A stretch of 64,000 nucleotides of DNA from AC-32 sp038237925 (lineage in GTDB: Bacteria > Actinomycetota > Thermoleophilia > Gaiellales > Gaiellaceae). A model generated the notes under the pieces. The model did not search any database. It had not been told where the DNA came from and saw nothing but the letters and a program-made list of their open reading frames with translations. Position numbers and translations under genes: made by a program. The stretch spans positions 1 to 64,000 of the forward strand of contig JBBRYF010000008.1 of assembly GCA_038237925.1 (NCBI GenBank), given 5' to 3'. This document shows, in pieces, positions 26,726 through 35,604 of the stretch. Position 1 is the first letter of the stretch. Every line of letters begins with the position of its first letter.

Positions 26726-28152
26726 GCCTCCGCCGCATCGACGCCCGCTTCCTGCTGCCATTCATCCCGCAGCGCGCGGCCGTCCTGGCGGGAACCGAGG
26801 ACTGGCGCGAGTGGCTGCCGAAGGCCGGTGTTGCGCTCGATACGCCCGACCCGGAGCTGGTGGTCGGCGACGGTGAGCCGGCTGCGACGGGCCGGCCGAA
26901 GGCCCTCGTCCTCGAGGCCGGGCGACCGCGAGCACCCCACGATTACGACGTCCGCCGCTTCGCCGCGTTGCCTTCGCTCGAGGATCAGTCGCTGCTCGTG
27001 CCGCTCGACCGGCCCAACGTCGCGGCATACGCCCTGGAGACGTGGCTCTTCCCGGCGACCCGGCCGCGAGCCCTTGCCAAACGAGCCCTCGTCGCGCTTC
27101 CCCGGCTCGGGCTTGCGCTCCGGCGGAGTCCCAAGGTGACCATCGCGCTCCGCGAGCCGGGCCGGCCCGCGCTCGTCGCAGCCGCCGCAGGGCGCTGCGG
27201 GGTCGACGACGACGCCGATTGGTTCGTCGTGTGCGGCCAGGGCGACGAGCTCTCACGCGGGGTGTTCGTGCTGTTTCCGGCGGGGGCGCGGCGGCCTGCC
27301 TGGGCTCTCAAGTTCGCCCGCGTTCCAGGCTACCGAGAGCCCTTCGACCGCGACGAGGCGGGGCTGACGCTGGCAGCGACCGCAGGCGGAGCGGCCGCAG
27401 CACGAGCCCCACGCCTGCTCGGTCGATTCGAGGTCACAGGCTACGAGGCCTCGGTCGAGACCGCCGCAGTCGGCTCGCGTCTCTCGGGGGTCCTTCGTGC
27501 GACCCGTTCCCGGGGAGACAGGCTGCGCCTGGTCGAGGCCGTGGCCGACTGGCTCGTGGAGGTCGCCCTGGACACCCGAGGCGCACGTGGCTCGGCCTCG
27601 GACGAAGTGCAACGGCTCCACCGCGACGTCGTGCCCGCCTGGCCGGGCGTCGACGCGAGCCTCCTCAACGGCATCGACGAGCTCCCGGGCGTTCTCACAC
27701 ACAACGACCTCGGCGGTTGGAACGTGGTTGTCGAAGATCGCGACCGCTTCACCGCCGTCGACTGGGAGAGCGCCCGCGCCGGCGGACTGCCGCTCTGGGA
27801 CTTGTGGTACTTCCTCGCAAGCGTCCTGCCGCAGGTCGACCGCACGAAGTCCGATCCGAGGACGGCGTTCGTCGAGCTCTTTCGGGGCGACGCGCCCTCG
27901 TCGCGCCTGCTCTTCGAGCGCACGCGCGCCCTTGCGGACCTGCTTTCGATTCCGGATGCCGCGGTCGGGCGCCTTACGACGCTCTGCTGGCTGCACCACG
28001 GCCTCTCCCACTCGGCTCGCGAAGAGGCTCTCGCGCGCCATGCGCCGGCGGCGCCTGCAATGACCTGGGCCGCCTCGCAGTACGCACAGGCATGGCTCGC
28101 GGACCCTGACCTCGGCCCGACCTGGAGCCGCTGGCTGACGTCTCAGGGATGA
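26722..28152 (+). CDS. Aminoglycoside phosphotransferase-like kinase
   Basis: 476 aa. The C-terminal 250 residues carry the APH-type kinase signature: LTHNDLGGWNVVVEDRD (catalytic Asp near 327) and AVDWESARAGGLPLWDLW (metal-binding Asp near 347). The N-terminal part (1-190) is unlike known kinases. Such proteins phosphorylate small molecules or sugars; here it lies between a GT4 and a methyltransferase, so a glycan or peptide substrate is possible. ATG overlaps the GT4 stop. Confidence 0.78.
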   Translation: MSLRRIDARFLLPFIPQRAAVLAGTEDWREWLPKAGVALDTPDPELVVGDGEPAATGRPKALVLEAGRPRAPHDYDVRRFAALPSLEDQSLLVPLDRPNVAAYALETWLFPATRPRALAKRALVALPRLGLALRRSPKVTIALREPGRPALVAAAAGRCGVDDDADWFVVCGQGDELSRGVFVLFPAGARRPAWALKFARVPGYREPFDRDEAGLTLAATAGGAAAARAPRLLGRFEVTGYEASVETAAVGSRLSGVLRATRSRGDRLRLVEAVADWLVEVALDTRGARGSASDEVQRLHRDVVPAWPGVDASLLNGIDELPGVLTHNDLGGWNVVVEDRDRFTAVDWESARAGGLPLWDLWYFLASVLPQVDRTKSDPRTAFVELFRGDAPSSRLLFERTRALADLLSIPDAAVGRLTTLCWLHHGLSHSAREEALARHAPAAPAMTWAASQYAQAWLADPDLGPTWSRWLTSQG

Positions 28153-28159
28153 TCGTCCG

Positions 28160-28822
28160 ATGAGCCTCCGAGGACGCCTTCGTGCTGCCGCGTGGTTCGC
28201 ACGCGGGCAAGCGGCGCCGCTCAGCGCCCACTGGGGACGGGAGCGCGGCACGCCCGTCGACCGGTGGTTCATCGAACGGTTTCTGCTCGACAACGCGGCT
28301 GACATTCGCGGAGACGTGCTGGAGGTGATGGACGACCGGTACACGACGCGCTTCGGCACCCGTGTCACACGCTCCGACGTCCTCGACGTGAATGAAGCGA
28401 ATGCCGCGGCAACCGTCGTAGCCGACCTCGCCGACCCAGCGGCCTTTCCGCACGAGCGGTACGACTGTTGCGTGCTAACGCAGACGCTGCAATTCGTCTA
28501 CGACGTGCCCGCCGCGGTCGCCAGCGTGCACGGTTGCCTGCGGCCCGGCGGCGTCTGCCTCGCGACGGTCCCCGCCACCAGCCGCCTGGACCGCCCGGAA
28601 AACAACCGGGGCGAGTTCTGGCGCTTTACCCCGGCGGCGTGCGAGCGGCTCTTCGGCGATCGTTTCGACGCCGACGCGGTCGACGTCGCCGCGTTCGGCA
28701 ACGCCGCGACGTCCGTCGCGTTCCTGATCGGAATGCCGGCCGAGGAGCTCGACCACCGCGTCCTCACCGAACAGGACGCGCTATTCCCCTTGCTCGTCGC
28801 GATCCGCGCCGTAAAACGTTAG
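28160..28822 (+). CDS. SAM-dependent methyltransferase
   Basis: 220 aa. Type 11 methyltransferase pattern: DVLEVMDDRYT in place of motif I, YDCCVLTQTLQFVYDVPAAV, then LRPGGVCLATVPATSRLD. The glycine-rich loop of motif I is degenerate (no GxGxG), so activity needs proof. Found in polysaccharide loci, where it may methylate a sugar. ATG 28160 follows the APH-like stop by 7 nt. Convergent 4-nt overlap with the next gene. Confidence 0.78.
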   Translation: MSLRGRLRAAAWFARGQAAPLSAHWGRERGTPVDRWFIERFLLDNAADIRGDVLEVMDDRYTTRFGTRVTRSDVLDVNEANAAATVVADLADPAAFPHERYDCCVLTQTLQFVYDVPAAVASVHGCLRPGGVCLATVPATSRLDRPENNRGEFWRFTPAACERLFGDRFDADAVDVAAFGNAATSVAFLIGMPAEELDHRVLTEQDALFPLLVAIRAVKR

Positions 28823-29877
28823 ATCCTTCTGGTCCGGACGCGGAACGGCGTGATCCCGCCTCGGCGGTCCCGGAGGCGCAGCAGCACGCGCCCGAGCGGC
28901 GGAGCTATCGCGCTCACGGCGGCGAGAAGCCGGACGCGCCGCGCGTGCTCGGATTCGCTGCCCCAAGCGACGCACCGCGCGCGACGGCGTGCGTCCGGAG
29001 CTCGGTGTTGCAGGGCGTGCTCAAGCTCCGCGACGCGAGCCAGCCGCTCCTTCACCTGCAGGTCGCTACGCGCATACGCCCGCTCGTCAGCCGAGAGCGA
29101 AGGATGCTCGAGCGCATGCTCGACGATCGTCACCATCGCGCGCATGTTCGACGCGCGCTCGTCGCTCAGGCTGTCCGGCCGGAAGCGGTAACGCGCGAGC
29201 GGCTCATACACGAGCCCCGCCCGTGACCCCGCGAGGATCAGTCGGAGGAAGAGGTCGGTATCCGAGTTACCGCGGTACCGCGTATCCCACCCACCCACGG
29301 CCACGAGCCGCTCGCGACTGATGCACGCGAGGCCGAAGACGAAGTGCTGGTGTAGCGCTCCCCGACGCTGGTCGTCGACGACGAAGCGCGCCGCGCGACG
29401 GTAATAACGGTCGAAGACAACGCCGCCGGTCTCCAGGAAGGCGTCGCACGTCACGATCTCGAGGTCGGGCCGGGCCGCAAGCGCGGCGCTATACGCTTCG
29501 TAACAGCGCCGCTCGAGCACGTCGTCCGAGTCGAGAATCACGACATGCGACGTCGTCGCGAGTGCGAGCGCCGCATTGCGCGCCGCCGCGTCGCCCGCGT
29601 TCTCCTGCCGGACGAATGTCACGTCCGGCTCGAAACCGGCCACGACCCGAGCAGTGTCGTCAGTCGACCCGTCGTCGCAGACGATCACCTGCTGCGGGGC
29701 ATGCGACTGAGCCAGCGCCGACTCGAGCGTCTCGCCGATGCTTCGCTCGCAGTTGTACGCCGCGACAACGACTGCGAACGTCGGCGCGGTGGCACGCGCC
29801 CCCTGTCGCACCGGCGGCGGGGCGACGAGCGGAAACCCGGCGGCGCTCACCGCGCTCAGGTGTTGCTCACCGCTCAC
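28819..29877 (-). CDS. Glycosyltransferase family 2 (paralog set)
   Basis: 352 aa. FAVVVAAYNCERSIGETLES, VIVCDDGSTDDTARV, GDAAARNAAL and LDSDDVLE are the GT-A motifs; then DAFLETGGVVFDRYY, DDQRRGALHQHFVFG and GGWDTRYRGNSDTDLF. The C-terminal 90 residues are helical. Sequence and layout match the GT2s at 29874 and 33799. GTG 29877 overlaps the upstream stop (GTGA). Confidence 0.88.
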   Translation of the reverse strand: MSGEQHLSAVSAAGFPLVAPPPVRQGARATAPTFAVVVAAYNCERSIGETLESALAQSHAPQQVIVCDDGSTDDTARVVAGFEPDVTFVRQENAGDAAARNAALALATTSHVVILDSDDVLERRCYEAYSAALAARPDLEIVTCDAFLETGGVVFDRYYRRAARFVVDDQRRGALHQHFVFGLACISRERLVAVGGWDTRYRGNSDTDLFLRLILAGSRAGLVYEPLARYRFRPDSLSDERASNMRAMVTIVEHALEHPSLSADERAYARSDLQVKERLARVAELEHALQHRAPDARRRARCVAWGSESEHARRVRLLAAVSAIAPPLGRVLLRLRDRRGGITPFRVRTRRI

Positions 29878-30881
29878 CTGCCGGCGCGCCTCCACGGCGC
29901 CGCGCTCTCAGCCGCACCGGCTGCGGACCGCGCCGCGCGGGCTGGACTGATCGACCATCGAAGCGCCTCGGCGCGCTCGCGCGAGCCGACTCCCCGTGCA
30001 ACGGCGAGCCGCAGCGCGCGGCTTCGCCGACCCGGCGCTGCTTCGAGCGCGGCGATCTCGGCCTCGGCCCGCATGAGCCGGCGCCGGCTCGTGAGCAAGG
30101 CCTGCTCGGCAGCTCGCTCCTCGTCGGCCGAGAGCCCCGGGCGGCTCCGCGCCTTCTCCAGCAGCCGGACGCGGTTCTCGAGGGCGGACACGCGTCGGGA
30201 GGTGAGGCTCCCGGGACGCAGCCGGTAGCGATACAACGGCTCGTCCACTAGGGCGGCGGGACAGCCCGCCAGGATCAGCCGGAGGACGAGGTCCCAGTCC
30301 TCGCCGCTCGGGAGCGTCTCGTCGAAGCCCCCGAGCGCGAGGAGCCGCGAGCGGCGCACTGCAGGAGCACAGATGAAACAGGTACGGAAGATCGCGGTTC
30401 GCTGGTCGTCGGTCGGGAACGGCGTCGACCGGTTGAAGCGACCAACTGCACGACCGTCGACCTCGAGGATCGCGTCGGTGCCGAGAACGTCCACGTCGGG
30501 CCGAGCGGCTGCCAGTTCGCGTAGCGCGGCGAGACGCTCCGGGAGGTAGGCGTCGTCGGCGTCAAGCACGGCGACGAAGTCGCCCGTCGCGACCTCGAGT
30601 GCGCGGTTGCGAGCAGCCGCTGCGCCCGCGTGCGGCCCGCGCACGAGCTCGACGCTCGACCCGTACGGCTCGAGCGCGCGGTCGAGCTCGTCGCTCGAGC
30701 CGTCGTCCGCGACGATCAGCTGGGCAGGCGCGACGGTCTGCGCGAACACGGACTCGAGCGCGTCGCCAATGAGCGGGGCGACGTTGAACGCGGCAATGAC
30801 GACCGAGAACGTGACCTCCGGCGCCTCGTTGAACGTGAAGAGCGGCGGTGGGACGAGGAAGGAACGCTCCCTCGCGCTCAT
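29874..30881 (-). CDS. Glycosyltransferase family 2 (paralog set)
   Basis: 335 aa. FSVVIAAFNVAPLIGDALES, LIVADDGSSDELD, AAAARNRAL and LDADDAYLPERL; then GGFDETLPSGEDWDLVLRL. The helical C-terminus begins LSADEERAAEQALLTSR. ATG 30881 overlaps the deacetylase stop by 4 nt (ATGA). Member of the operon Wzm, Wzt, deacetylase, GT2, GT2. Confidence 0.9.
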   Translation of the reverse strand: MSARERSFLVPPPLFTFNEAPEVTFSVVIAAFNVAPLIGDALESVFAQTVAPAQLIVADDGSSDELDRALEPYGSSVELVRGPHAGAAAARNRALEVATGDFVAVLDADDAYLPERLAALRELAAARPDVDVLGTDAILEVDGRAVGRFNRSTPFPTDDQRTAIFRTCFICAPAVRRSRLLALGGFDETLPSGEDWDLVLRLILAGCPAALVDEPLYRYRLRPGSLTSRRVSALENRVRLLEKARSRPGLSADEERAAEQALLTSRRRLMRAEAEIAALEAAPGRRSRALRLAVARGVGSRERAEALRWSISPARAARSAAGAAESAAPWRRAGR

Positions 30882-31597
30882 CGCCGCTCCACGACCTCAG
30901 CGAACGTGCTGACTCGGACGTGACTGCGACCCGCGAGCCACCCCACGAACTCGCTGAAAACGGCCTCGGCGATGTGATACCGGCCCTGGCCGACGAGGCC
31001 ATGGAACACGAGCGGCAGCCAGCCACCCGTGGCCTCCGCCCGCGAGACGAGCCGCTGGAGATCGTCGACCGTCGTTCCGGTCTCGAGGGACGGAACGGTC
31101 CTGATCGCATACGGGTCGGCCGGGGGGATCGGCTCGGTCGCCGGACGCATCGGATCGCCCTCCGTCGCGAGACCCCAGGCCCGCCGCGCGCTCGAGTACC
31201 CGGCGGCAGACACGACGTCGCGCGCCGCGGTGTCCACGGAGCCGTAAGGATAGGCGAAGCTGGTCGCCGCGTAGCCTCGTTCCAGCAGAACGCGGCGGTC
31301 ATCTGCGACCTGCGCCCAAACCTCCGCCTCCGTCAGCGACGAGAGGTCGACGTGGTCAGCAGTGTGCCCTCCGATCTCATGGCCGGCGCGCGCAAGCTCC
31401 GCCACGCCCTCCCACGCGAGATTGCCGGTTCCGGTGCCTACGCGGCTCGAGTTGACGAAGAACGTTCCCGCGAGGCCGTGCTCCGCGAGGAAACGCCCGG
31501 CGGAAAGGTGGTCCGCGGTCCCATCGTCGAACGTCAGCGATACGAGCGCCGGCCGCCGAAGGCGGCGCGGGAGGATCTGTCTGGCAAGACGCCGCAT
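30878..31597 (-). CDS. Polysaccharide deacetylase (NodB domain)
   Basis: 239 aa. Removes acetyl groups from glycans. Motif 1 is VSLTFDDGTADH, motif 2 is GHEIGGHTADHVDLS with both metal-binding histidines, motif 3 is FAYPYGSVD, and a late H (PLVFHGLVG) completes the site. No signal peptide, so it may act in the cytoplasm or at the membrane. ATG 31597 follows the Wzt stop by 3 nt. Confidence 0.92.
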   Translation of the reverse strand: MRRLARQILPRRLRRPALVSLTFDDGTADHLSAGRFLAEHGLAGTFFVNSSRVGTGTGNLAWEGVAELARAGHEIGGHTADHVDLSSLTEAEVWAQVADDRRVLLERGYAATSFAYPYGSVDTAARDVVSAAGYSSARRAWGLATEGDPMRPATEPIPPADPYAIRTVPSLETGTTVDDLQRLVSRAEATGGWLPLVFHGLVGQGRYHIAEAVFSEFVGWLAGRSHVRVSTFAEVVERR

Positions 31598-31600
31598 CGC

Positions 31601-32866
31601 CTAGTCGAGCGACGGCACGACCCAGCGATGGGCGACGGCGACGTCACCGGAGCCCCCGGCCACTGGGCGGCCTCCGAGCGTCCCCTGTTCGACGTCGAAC
31701 ATCGTGGCCCCCTCCACCGCGTCCTGAAGATGCGAGCGGCCGTGAATCTCTACGTCCACCCGATACCGTCCCGGTAGGAGCGGCAGCTCGTCGATATCAC
31801 AGACGAACGCGTCGTGGCTCCCAGCGTCCTCGACGTCGCGGGGACCGCGGTCGTTGCTCGTCAGTGTCGCTACGGGCTGTCCCAGCGCGTTCAGGATGGT
31901 GAACGAGCACGAAAGGCGTCGATGGACGCTGGGGTCCTCGGCACGAGTGCGGAAGACAAAGCGCGCCGGCCGCCCCGTCGCGAGCAGCGTCGTACCGTCG
32001 GCGCCCCCGATCTCGACGTGGGTGAGCCTTACGTCGTGCTGGCCACGAGTGTCGCTGCGGTCGGCGAGCTCCACCGTCCCCGCGCGCTCGACCGCGCGGA
32101 GATAGCTCGTGACGGCCTCCTCGATCGTGCCATCGGTATGGACACCGCCGCTTTCCAGCAAGATCCCGCGTCGGCAAAGGCTCTGCATCAGCGCCATGTT
32201 GTGGCTGACGAAGAGGACGGTTCGGCCTTCGTCGGCCACCTCGCTCATCTTGCCGATGCACTTGCGCTGGAACCCGGCATCGCCCACGGCCAGCACCTCG
32301 TCCACCAGGAGGATCTCCGGCTCGAGATGCGCAGCTACGGCAAAGGCGAGCCGTACCGTCATCCCCGTCGAGTAGCGCTTGACCGGCGTGTCGAGAAAGC
32401 GCGAGATCTCGGCGAAGGCGACGATCTCGTCGAAGCGTCGGTTGAGCTCCGCCCGCCGCATACCGAGGATCGCGCCGTACAGGTAGATGTTCTCTCGGCC
32501 GGTCAGCTCGCCGTGGAAGCCGGTGCCGACCTCGAGCAGGGACCCGACGCGGCCGCGGATCGTCGCGCGTCCCGAGGTCGGCTCCGTCACACGAGAGAAG
32601 ATCTTCAGCAGTGTCGACTTCCCCGCCCCGTTCCGACCGATCACGCCGACGACATCTCCGCGCTCGATCTCGAACGAGACGTCGCGCAGCGCCCACAGGA
32701 GCGGCCGCTCATCGCGGTCCCGGGAGCGACGCGCCACCCTGCGCGCGCCGCTAGAGAGGCCCTCGACGATCGTGTCTCGCAGTGTGCGGCCCGGCTTCGC
32801 GTGCCTCCCGAGCACGTACTGCTTCGAAAGTGCCTCGGAGCGTATGACGATGTCTGTTGCACTCAC
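31601..32866 (-). CDS. wzt: Polysaccharide ABC exporter ATPase, Wzt type
   Basis: 421 aa. Walker A GRNGAGKST (about residue 77), signature region KRYSTGMTVRLAFA (about 163), Walker B ILLVDEVLAVGD (about 186) and the H-loop VLFVSHN. From about 265 to the end is a beta-rich Wzt_C domain that in known members recognises the finished glycan's terminus. GTG 32866 starts 2 nt after the Wzm stop. Confidence 0.93.
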   Translation of the reverse strand: MSATDIVIRSEALSKQYVLGRHAKPGRTLRDTIVEGLSSGARRVARRSRDRDERPLLWALRDVSFEIERGDVVGVIGRNGAGKSTLLKIFSRVTEPTSGRATIRGRVGSLLEVGTGFHGELTGRENIYLYGAILGMRRAELNRRFDEIVAFAEISRFLDTPVKRYSTGMTVRLAFAVAAHLEPEILLVDEVLAVGDAGFQRKCIGKMSEVADEGRTVLFVSHNMALMQSLCRRGILLESGGVHTDGTIEEAVTSYLRAVERAGTVELADRSDTRGQHDVRLTHVEIGGADGTTLLATGRPARFVFRTRAEDPSVHRRLSCSFTILNALGQPVATLTSNDRGPRDVEDAGSHDAFVCDIDELPLLPGRYRVDVEIHGRSHLQDAVEGATMFDVEQGTLGGRPVAGGSGDVAVAHRWVVPSLD

Positions 32867-32868
32867 GG

Positions 32869-33747
32869 CTAGATGACGTCGGCGAACCGCCGCTCCATCG
32901 CGCGGAAGTAATACGCGCCCGAAATGGCCAGAATCGCTGCGACACCTGCCGAGAGCGCCAGCATTCCGGCGGGGGGCGCCGCGCCGCCTGTGACAGCCCA
33001 GCGAAAACCTTCCACAGCGCCCGCCATGGGGTTGAGACCGAGAATGACGTTCCAGGGGGAGTGGAGCCCGCTCACGGAGTACGCAATGGGTGTCGCGAGC
33101 AGCCAGAGCTGAACCGCGATCGGAACGATGTACCGCACGTCGCGGTAGAGCACGTTGAGTGCCGAGAGCCACAACGCAACGCCGAGCGCAGCCGCGAGCA
33201 CGAGCAGGAAGAACGCCGGCAGCGCGAACACCGTGAGCCCCGGCGCGACGCCGTAGCCCGCCATCACGATCAGGAGCAGGACGAAGCCGATCGCGAAGTC
33301 GGGCGCCCCGGCGAGCGTGGTCGCGAGCGGGATCGCGAGGCGCGGAAAATAGATCTTCGTCAGAACGTTTGCGTTCGCGACAACCGACGCGGAAGCAAGC
33401 GAGATGGCATTTGAGAAGAAGAGCCAGGGCACCAGGCCGGCGAGCGAGAACACCGGGTACGGCAGCGAGCCGGACGAGATCCTGGCGACACGGTGGAAGA
33501 AGAGCGTGAAGACGACGACTGTCAACAGCGGCTGGAGCACTGCCCAGGCCACGCCCAGCACCGTCTGCTTGTAGCGCACCTTGACGTCGCGCCAGATCAG
33601 GAAGTACACGAGCTCGTGCGCCCTCCAGAGCTCGCGCAGGCGCAACGAGGGCCAGCCGCTCGACCGCTCGAGCACGACCTCTTGGTGCGCGAGAGCGACG
33701 GTTCCGGCAGCGCGGGGTCTCTCGGTTACGGGAGTCTGCGTGGCCAT
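32869..33747 (-). CDS. wzm: Polysaccharide ABC exporter permease, Wzm type
   Basis: 292 aa. ABC2_membrane pattern: HELVYFLIWRDVKVRYKQTV, LGVAWAVLQPLL, six hydrophobic segments and a C-terminal YYFRAMERRFADVI. Works with the adjacent Wzt to export lipid-linked glycan. ATG 33747 is used; ATG 33765 is the alternative and overlaps a TACGAT hexamer. Divergent from the GT2 at 33799. Confidence 0.93.
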   Translation of the reverse strand: MATQTPVTERPRAAGTVALAHQEVVLERSSGWPSLRLRELWRAHELVYFLIWRDVKVRYKQTVLGVAWAVLQPLLTVVVFTLFFHRVARISSGSLPYPVFSLAGLVPWLFFSNAISLASASVVANANVLTKIYFPRLAIPLATTLAGAPDFAIGFVLLLIVMAGYGVAPGLTVFALPAFFLLVLAAALGVALWLSALNVLYRDVRYIVPIAVQLWLLATPIAYSVSGLHSPWNVILGLNPMAGAVEGFRWAVTGGAAPPAGMLALSAGVAAILAISGAYYFRAMERRFADVI

Positions 33748-33798
33748 GGTTGTACCGTTCCCCATCGTAGTCAGCGATCCTCGCCGCACCGGGTCTCG

Positions 33799-34812
33799 AT
33801 GAGGCCAGTGCTGGCGCCTCCGGCGCGGACACCTCTCTCGCCGGGGGCGACGCCGTCTTTCTCGGTCGTGATCGCGGCGTACAACGCCGCTGCGACGATC
33901 GGCGAGTCGCTCGCGTCAGCGTTCGCCCAGACGCTGGCACCACGCGAAATCGTCGTCTGCGACGACGGCTCGACCGACGATCTCGCGCGCGCGACCGCGG
34001 CGTTCGCCGACCGGATCACGCTCCTTCGACAGGACAACGCGGGCGAGGGCGCGGCGAAGAACGCCGCTGTTCGCGTGGCCAAAGCTGAGTTCGCGGTGTT
34101 CCTCGACGCGGACGATGTCTTCGACCCCGCCCGGCTGGAGGCGCTGGGAGAGCTCGCTGCCGCACGGCCCGACCTCGACATCCTCACCACCGACGCCTTC
34201 CTCGAGGTGGATGGAACTGTCGTCCGTCGCTGCTACGACGAGAGCTGGACGTTCGAGGTCGACGACCAGCGGGGGGCGATCCTCGAACGGAACTTCGTCT
34301 TCGGACTGGCCGCCGTGCGGCGGGAGCGATTCCTGGCTGCAGGGGGTTTCGACGGGTCGCTGCGCTACGCCACCGACTGGGATCTCTGGTCGCGGTTGAT
34401 CCTCGACGGGTCACGCGCCGGACTCGTCGCGGAGCCGCTCGCGACCTACCGGCTGAGCTCCACCAGTCTCTCTGGACAACGCCTGGACCTGCTCCGCGGC
34501 CGGTGCGCGGTCATCGAGAAGAACCTTGCCCGCGGCGACCTCGCTCCCGAAGAGCGGCGACGGGGTGAGGCGGCACTCGTCGCCAATCGCAGCGCGGCGG
34601 CGCTCCAGGCAGCACAACACAGCCTCGCCGAGGGCGGGCGCGGTGCTCGCTCCGCGGCGCTGCGCCTGGCGACCGCTACGGCGATCCCGCTCCGCACGCG
34701 CCTCAAGGCCGTTGCCGCGGCGGCCGCGCCGCGTTTGGCGTCGCGCCTGCTCGCTCGCGAGCGCGACCGAGCAGGCGTGCCCGGCCCAGCCGGCGTGAGA
34801 CTCCCGCCTTGA
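33799..34812 (+). CDS. Glycosyltransferase family 2 (paralog set)
   Basis: 337 aa. FSVVIAAYNAAATIGESLAS, IVVCDDGSTDDLARA, AAKNAAVRVA and FLDADDVFDP; then TTDAFLEVDGTVVRR, DDQRGAILERNFVFGLA and GGFDGSLRYATDWDLWS. Close to the GT2 at 28819 in the central block. Its last 110 nt lie over the 3' end of the convergent deacetylase. Confidence 0.9.
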   Translation: MRPVLAPPARTPLSPGATPSFSVVIAAYNAAATIGESLASAFAQTLAPREIVVCDDGSTDDLARATAAFADRITLLRQDNAGEGAAKNAAVRVAKAEFAVFLDADDVFDPARLEALGELAAARPDLDILTTDAFLEVDGTVVRRCYDESWTFEVDDQRGAILERNFVFGLAAVRRERFLAAGGFDGSLRYATDWDLWSRLILDGSRAGLVAEPLATYRLSSTSLSGQRLDLLRGRCAVIEKNLARGDLAPEERRRGEAALVANRSAAALQAAQHSLAEGGRGARSAALRLATATAIPLRTRLKAVAAAAAPRLASRLLARERDRAGVPGPAGVRLPP

Positions 34813-35575
34813 TCAACAGCCACCGCTCCCAGAGCGCCGGCGGCTGTTTCCCCGTTACGAGCTTCCAGGCGAACGAGAGGTCGCTGTCCCACGCCTTGAC
34901 GCTGACACGGCAGAGCGCGAAGGGATCGCTGTCAGCGTCGTTACGACCGGGTTGGGTCGTGAAAGCGAGCGAGTAGCCCGCGGCCCTGACGACCTCGCGC
35001 TCACGCGACCCGAAGCGGCCGTGTGGGTAGGCAAAAGCGACGGGCGCCGCGCCAAGATGCTCACGGAGCTCCTCCCGCGAGCCAGAGATTTCCCGCTCGG
35101 CCGTCGTCCGATCGGAGGCCGCGAGGTCGACGTGCGTCCGGCTGTGTCCGCCCAGTGCGACGCCCTCAGTCTCGAGCTGAAGCAGCTCGGCCCAGCTCGC
35201 GATCCGCTCACCGTCGAGCCACTCGACCGCTTGGCCGACATTGGCCGTCGGAACGAACAGGACCGGGCGTAGGCCGGCGTGACGCATGAGCGGCTCGACG
35301 ACGTCTGCGAAAGCGTCGTCGACGGACACGACCACGCTTCGCCGCGGGATCGCTCGAGAGCTTTGGGAATGCAACTCGACGACCTCCGAAAGGGTCAGCG
35401 GCGTGAACCCGAGGCGGCGCAGGAGCCGCATCTGGCGGTCGAACTTCTTCGGTGAGACGTCGATGCGTTCCTGCCCGATCTTCCCCGCGCCCGCGAGGCG
35501 ATGGTAGAGGAGGACGGTGTAGCCGCCGCCCCGCCACGGGAGGCGGCCGGCGATGGCTGAAAGAGCGCCGGGCAC
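34703..35575 (-). CDS. Polysaccharide deacetylase (NodB domain)
   Basis: 290 aa. YTVLLYHRLAG, SVVVSVDDAFADVVEPL in the motif 1 position, LGGHSRTHVDLA with two histidines, and FAYPHGRFG. GTG 35575 follows a TAGCCT by 10 nt; GTG 35635 is an alternative but would run into the divergent gene. The long convergent overlap (110 nt) with the GT2 is unusual. Confidence 0.88.
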   Translation of the reverse strand: MPGALSAIAGRLPWRGGGYTVLLYHRLAGAGKIGQERIDVSPKKFDRQMRLLRRLGFTPLTLSEVVELHSQSSRAIPRRSVVVSVDDAFADVVEPLMRHAGLRPVLFVPTANVGQAVEWLDGERIASWAELLQLETEGVALGGHSRTHVDLAASDRTTAEREISGSREELREHLGAAPVAFAYPHGRFGSREREVVRAAGYSLAFTTQPGRNDADSDPFALCRVSVKAWDSDLSFAWKLVTGKQPPALWERWLLIKAGVSRRLGRARLLGRARERAGATPNAARPPRQRP

Positions 35576-35585
35576 AGCGCTGGCC

Positions 35586-35595
35586 AGGCTACGCT
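35586..35595. promoter_or_regulatory. Overlapping divergent -10 elements
   Basis: Minus strand TAGCCT (35591-35586), 10 nt before GTG 35575. Plus strand TACGCT (35590-35595), 9 nt before GTG 35605. The two hexamers share the central TA step, and only 29 bp lie between the start codons. Confidence 0.5.
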
Positions 35596-35604
35596 TCTGC
35601 GACG

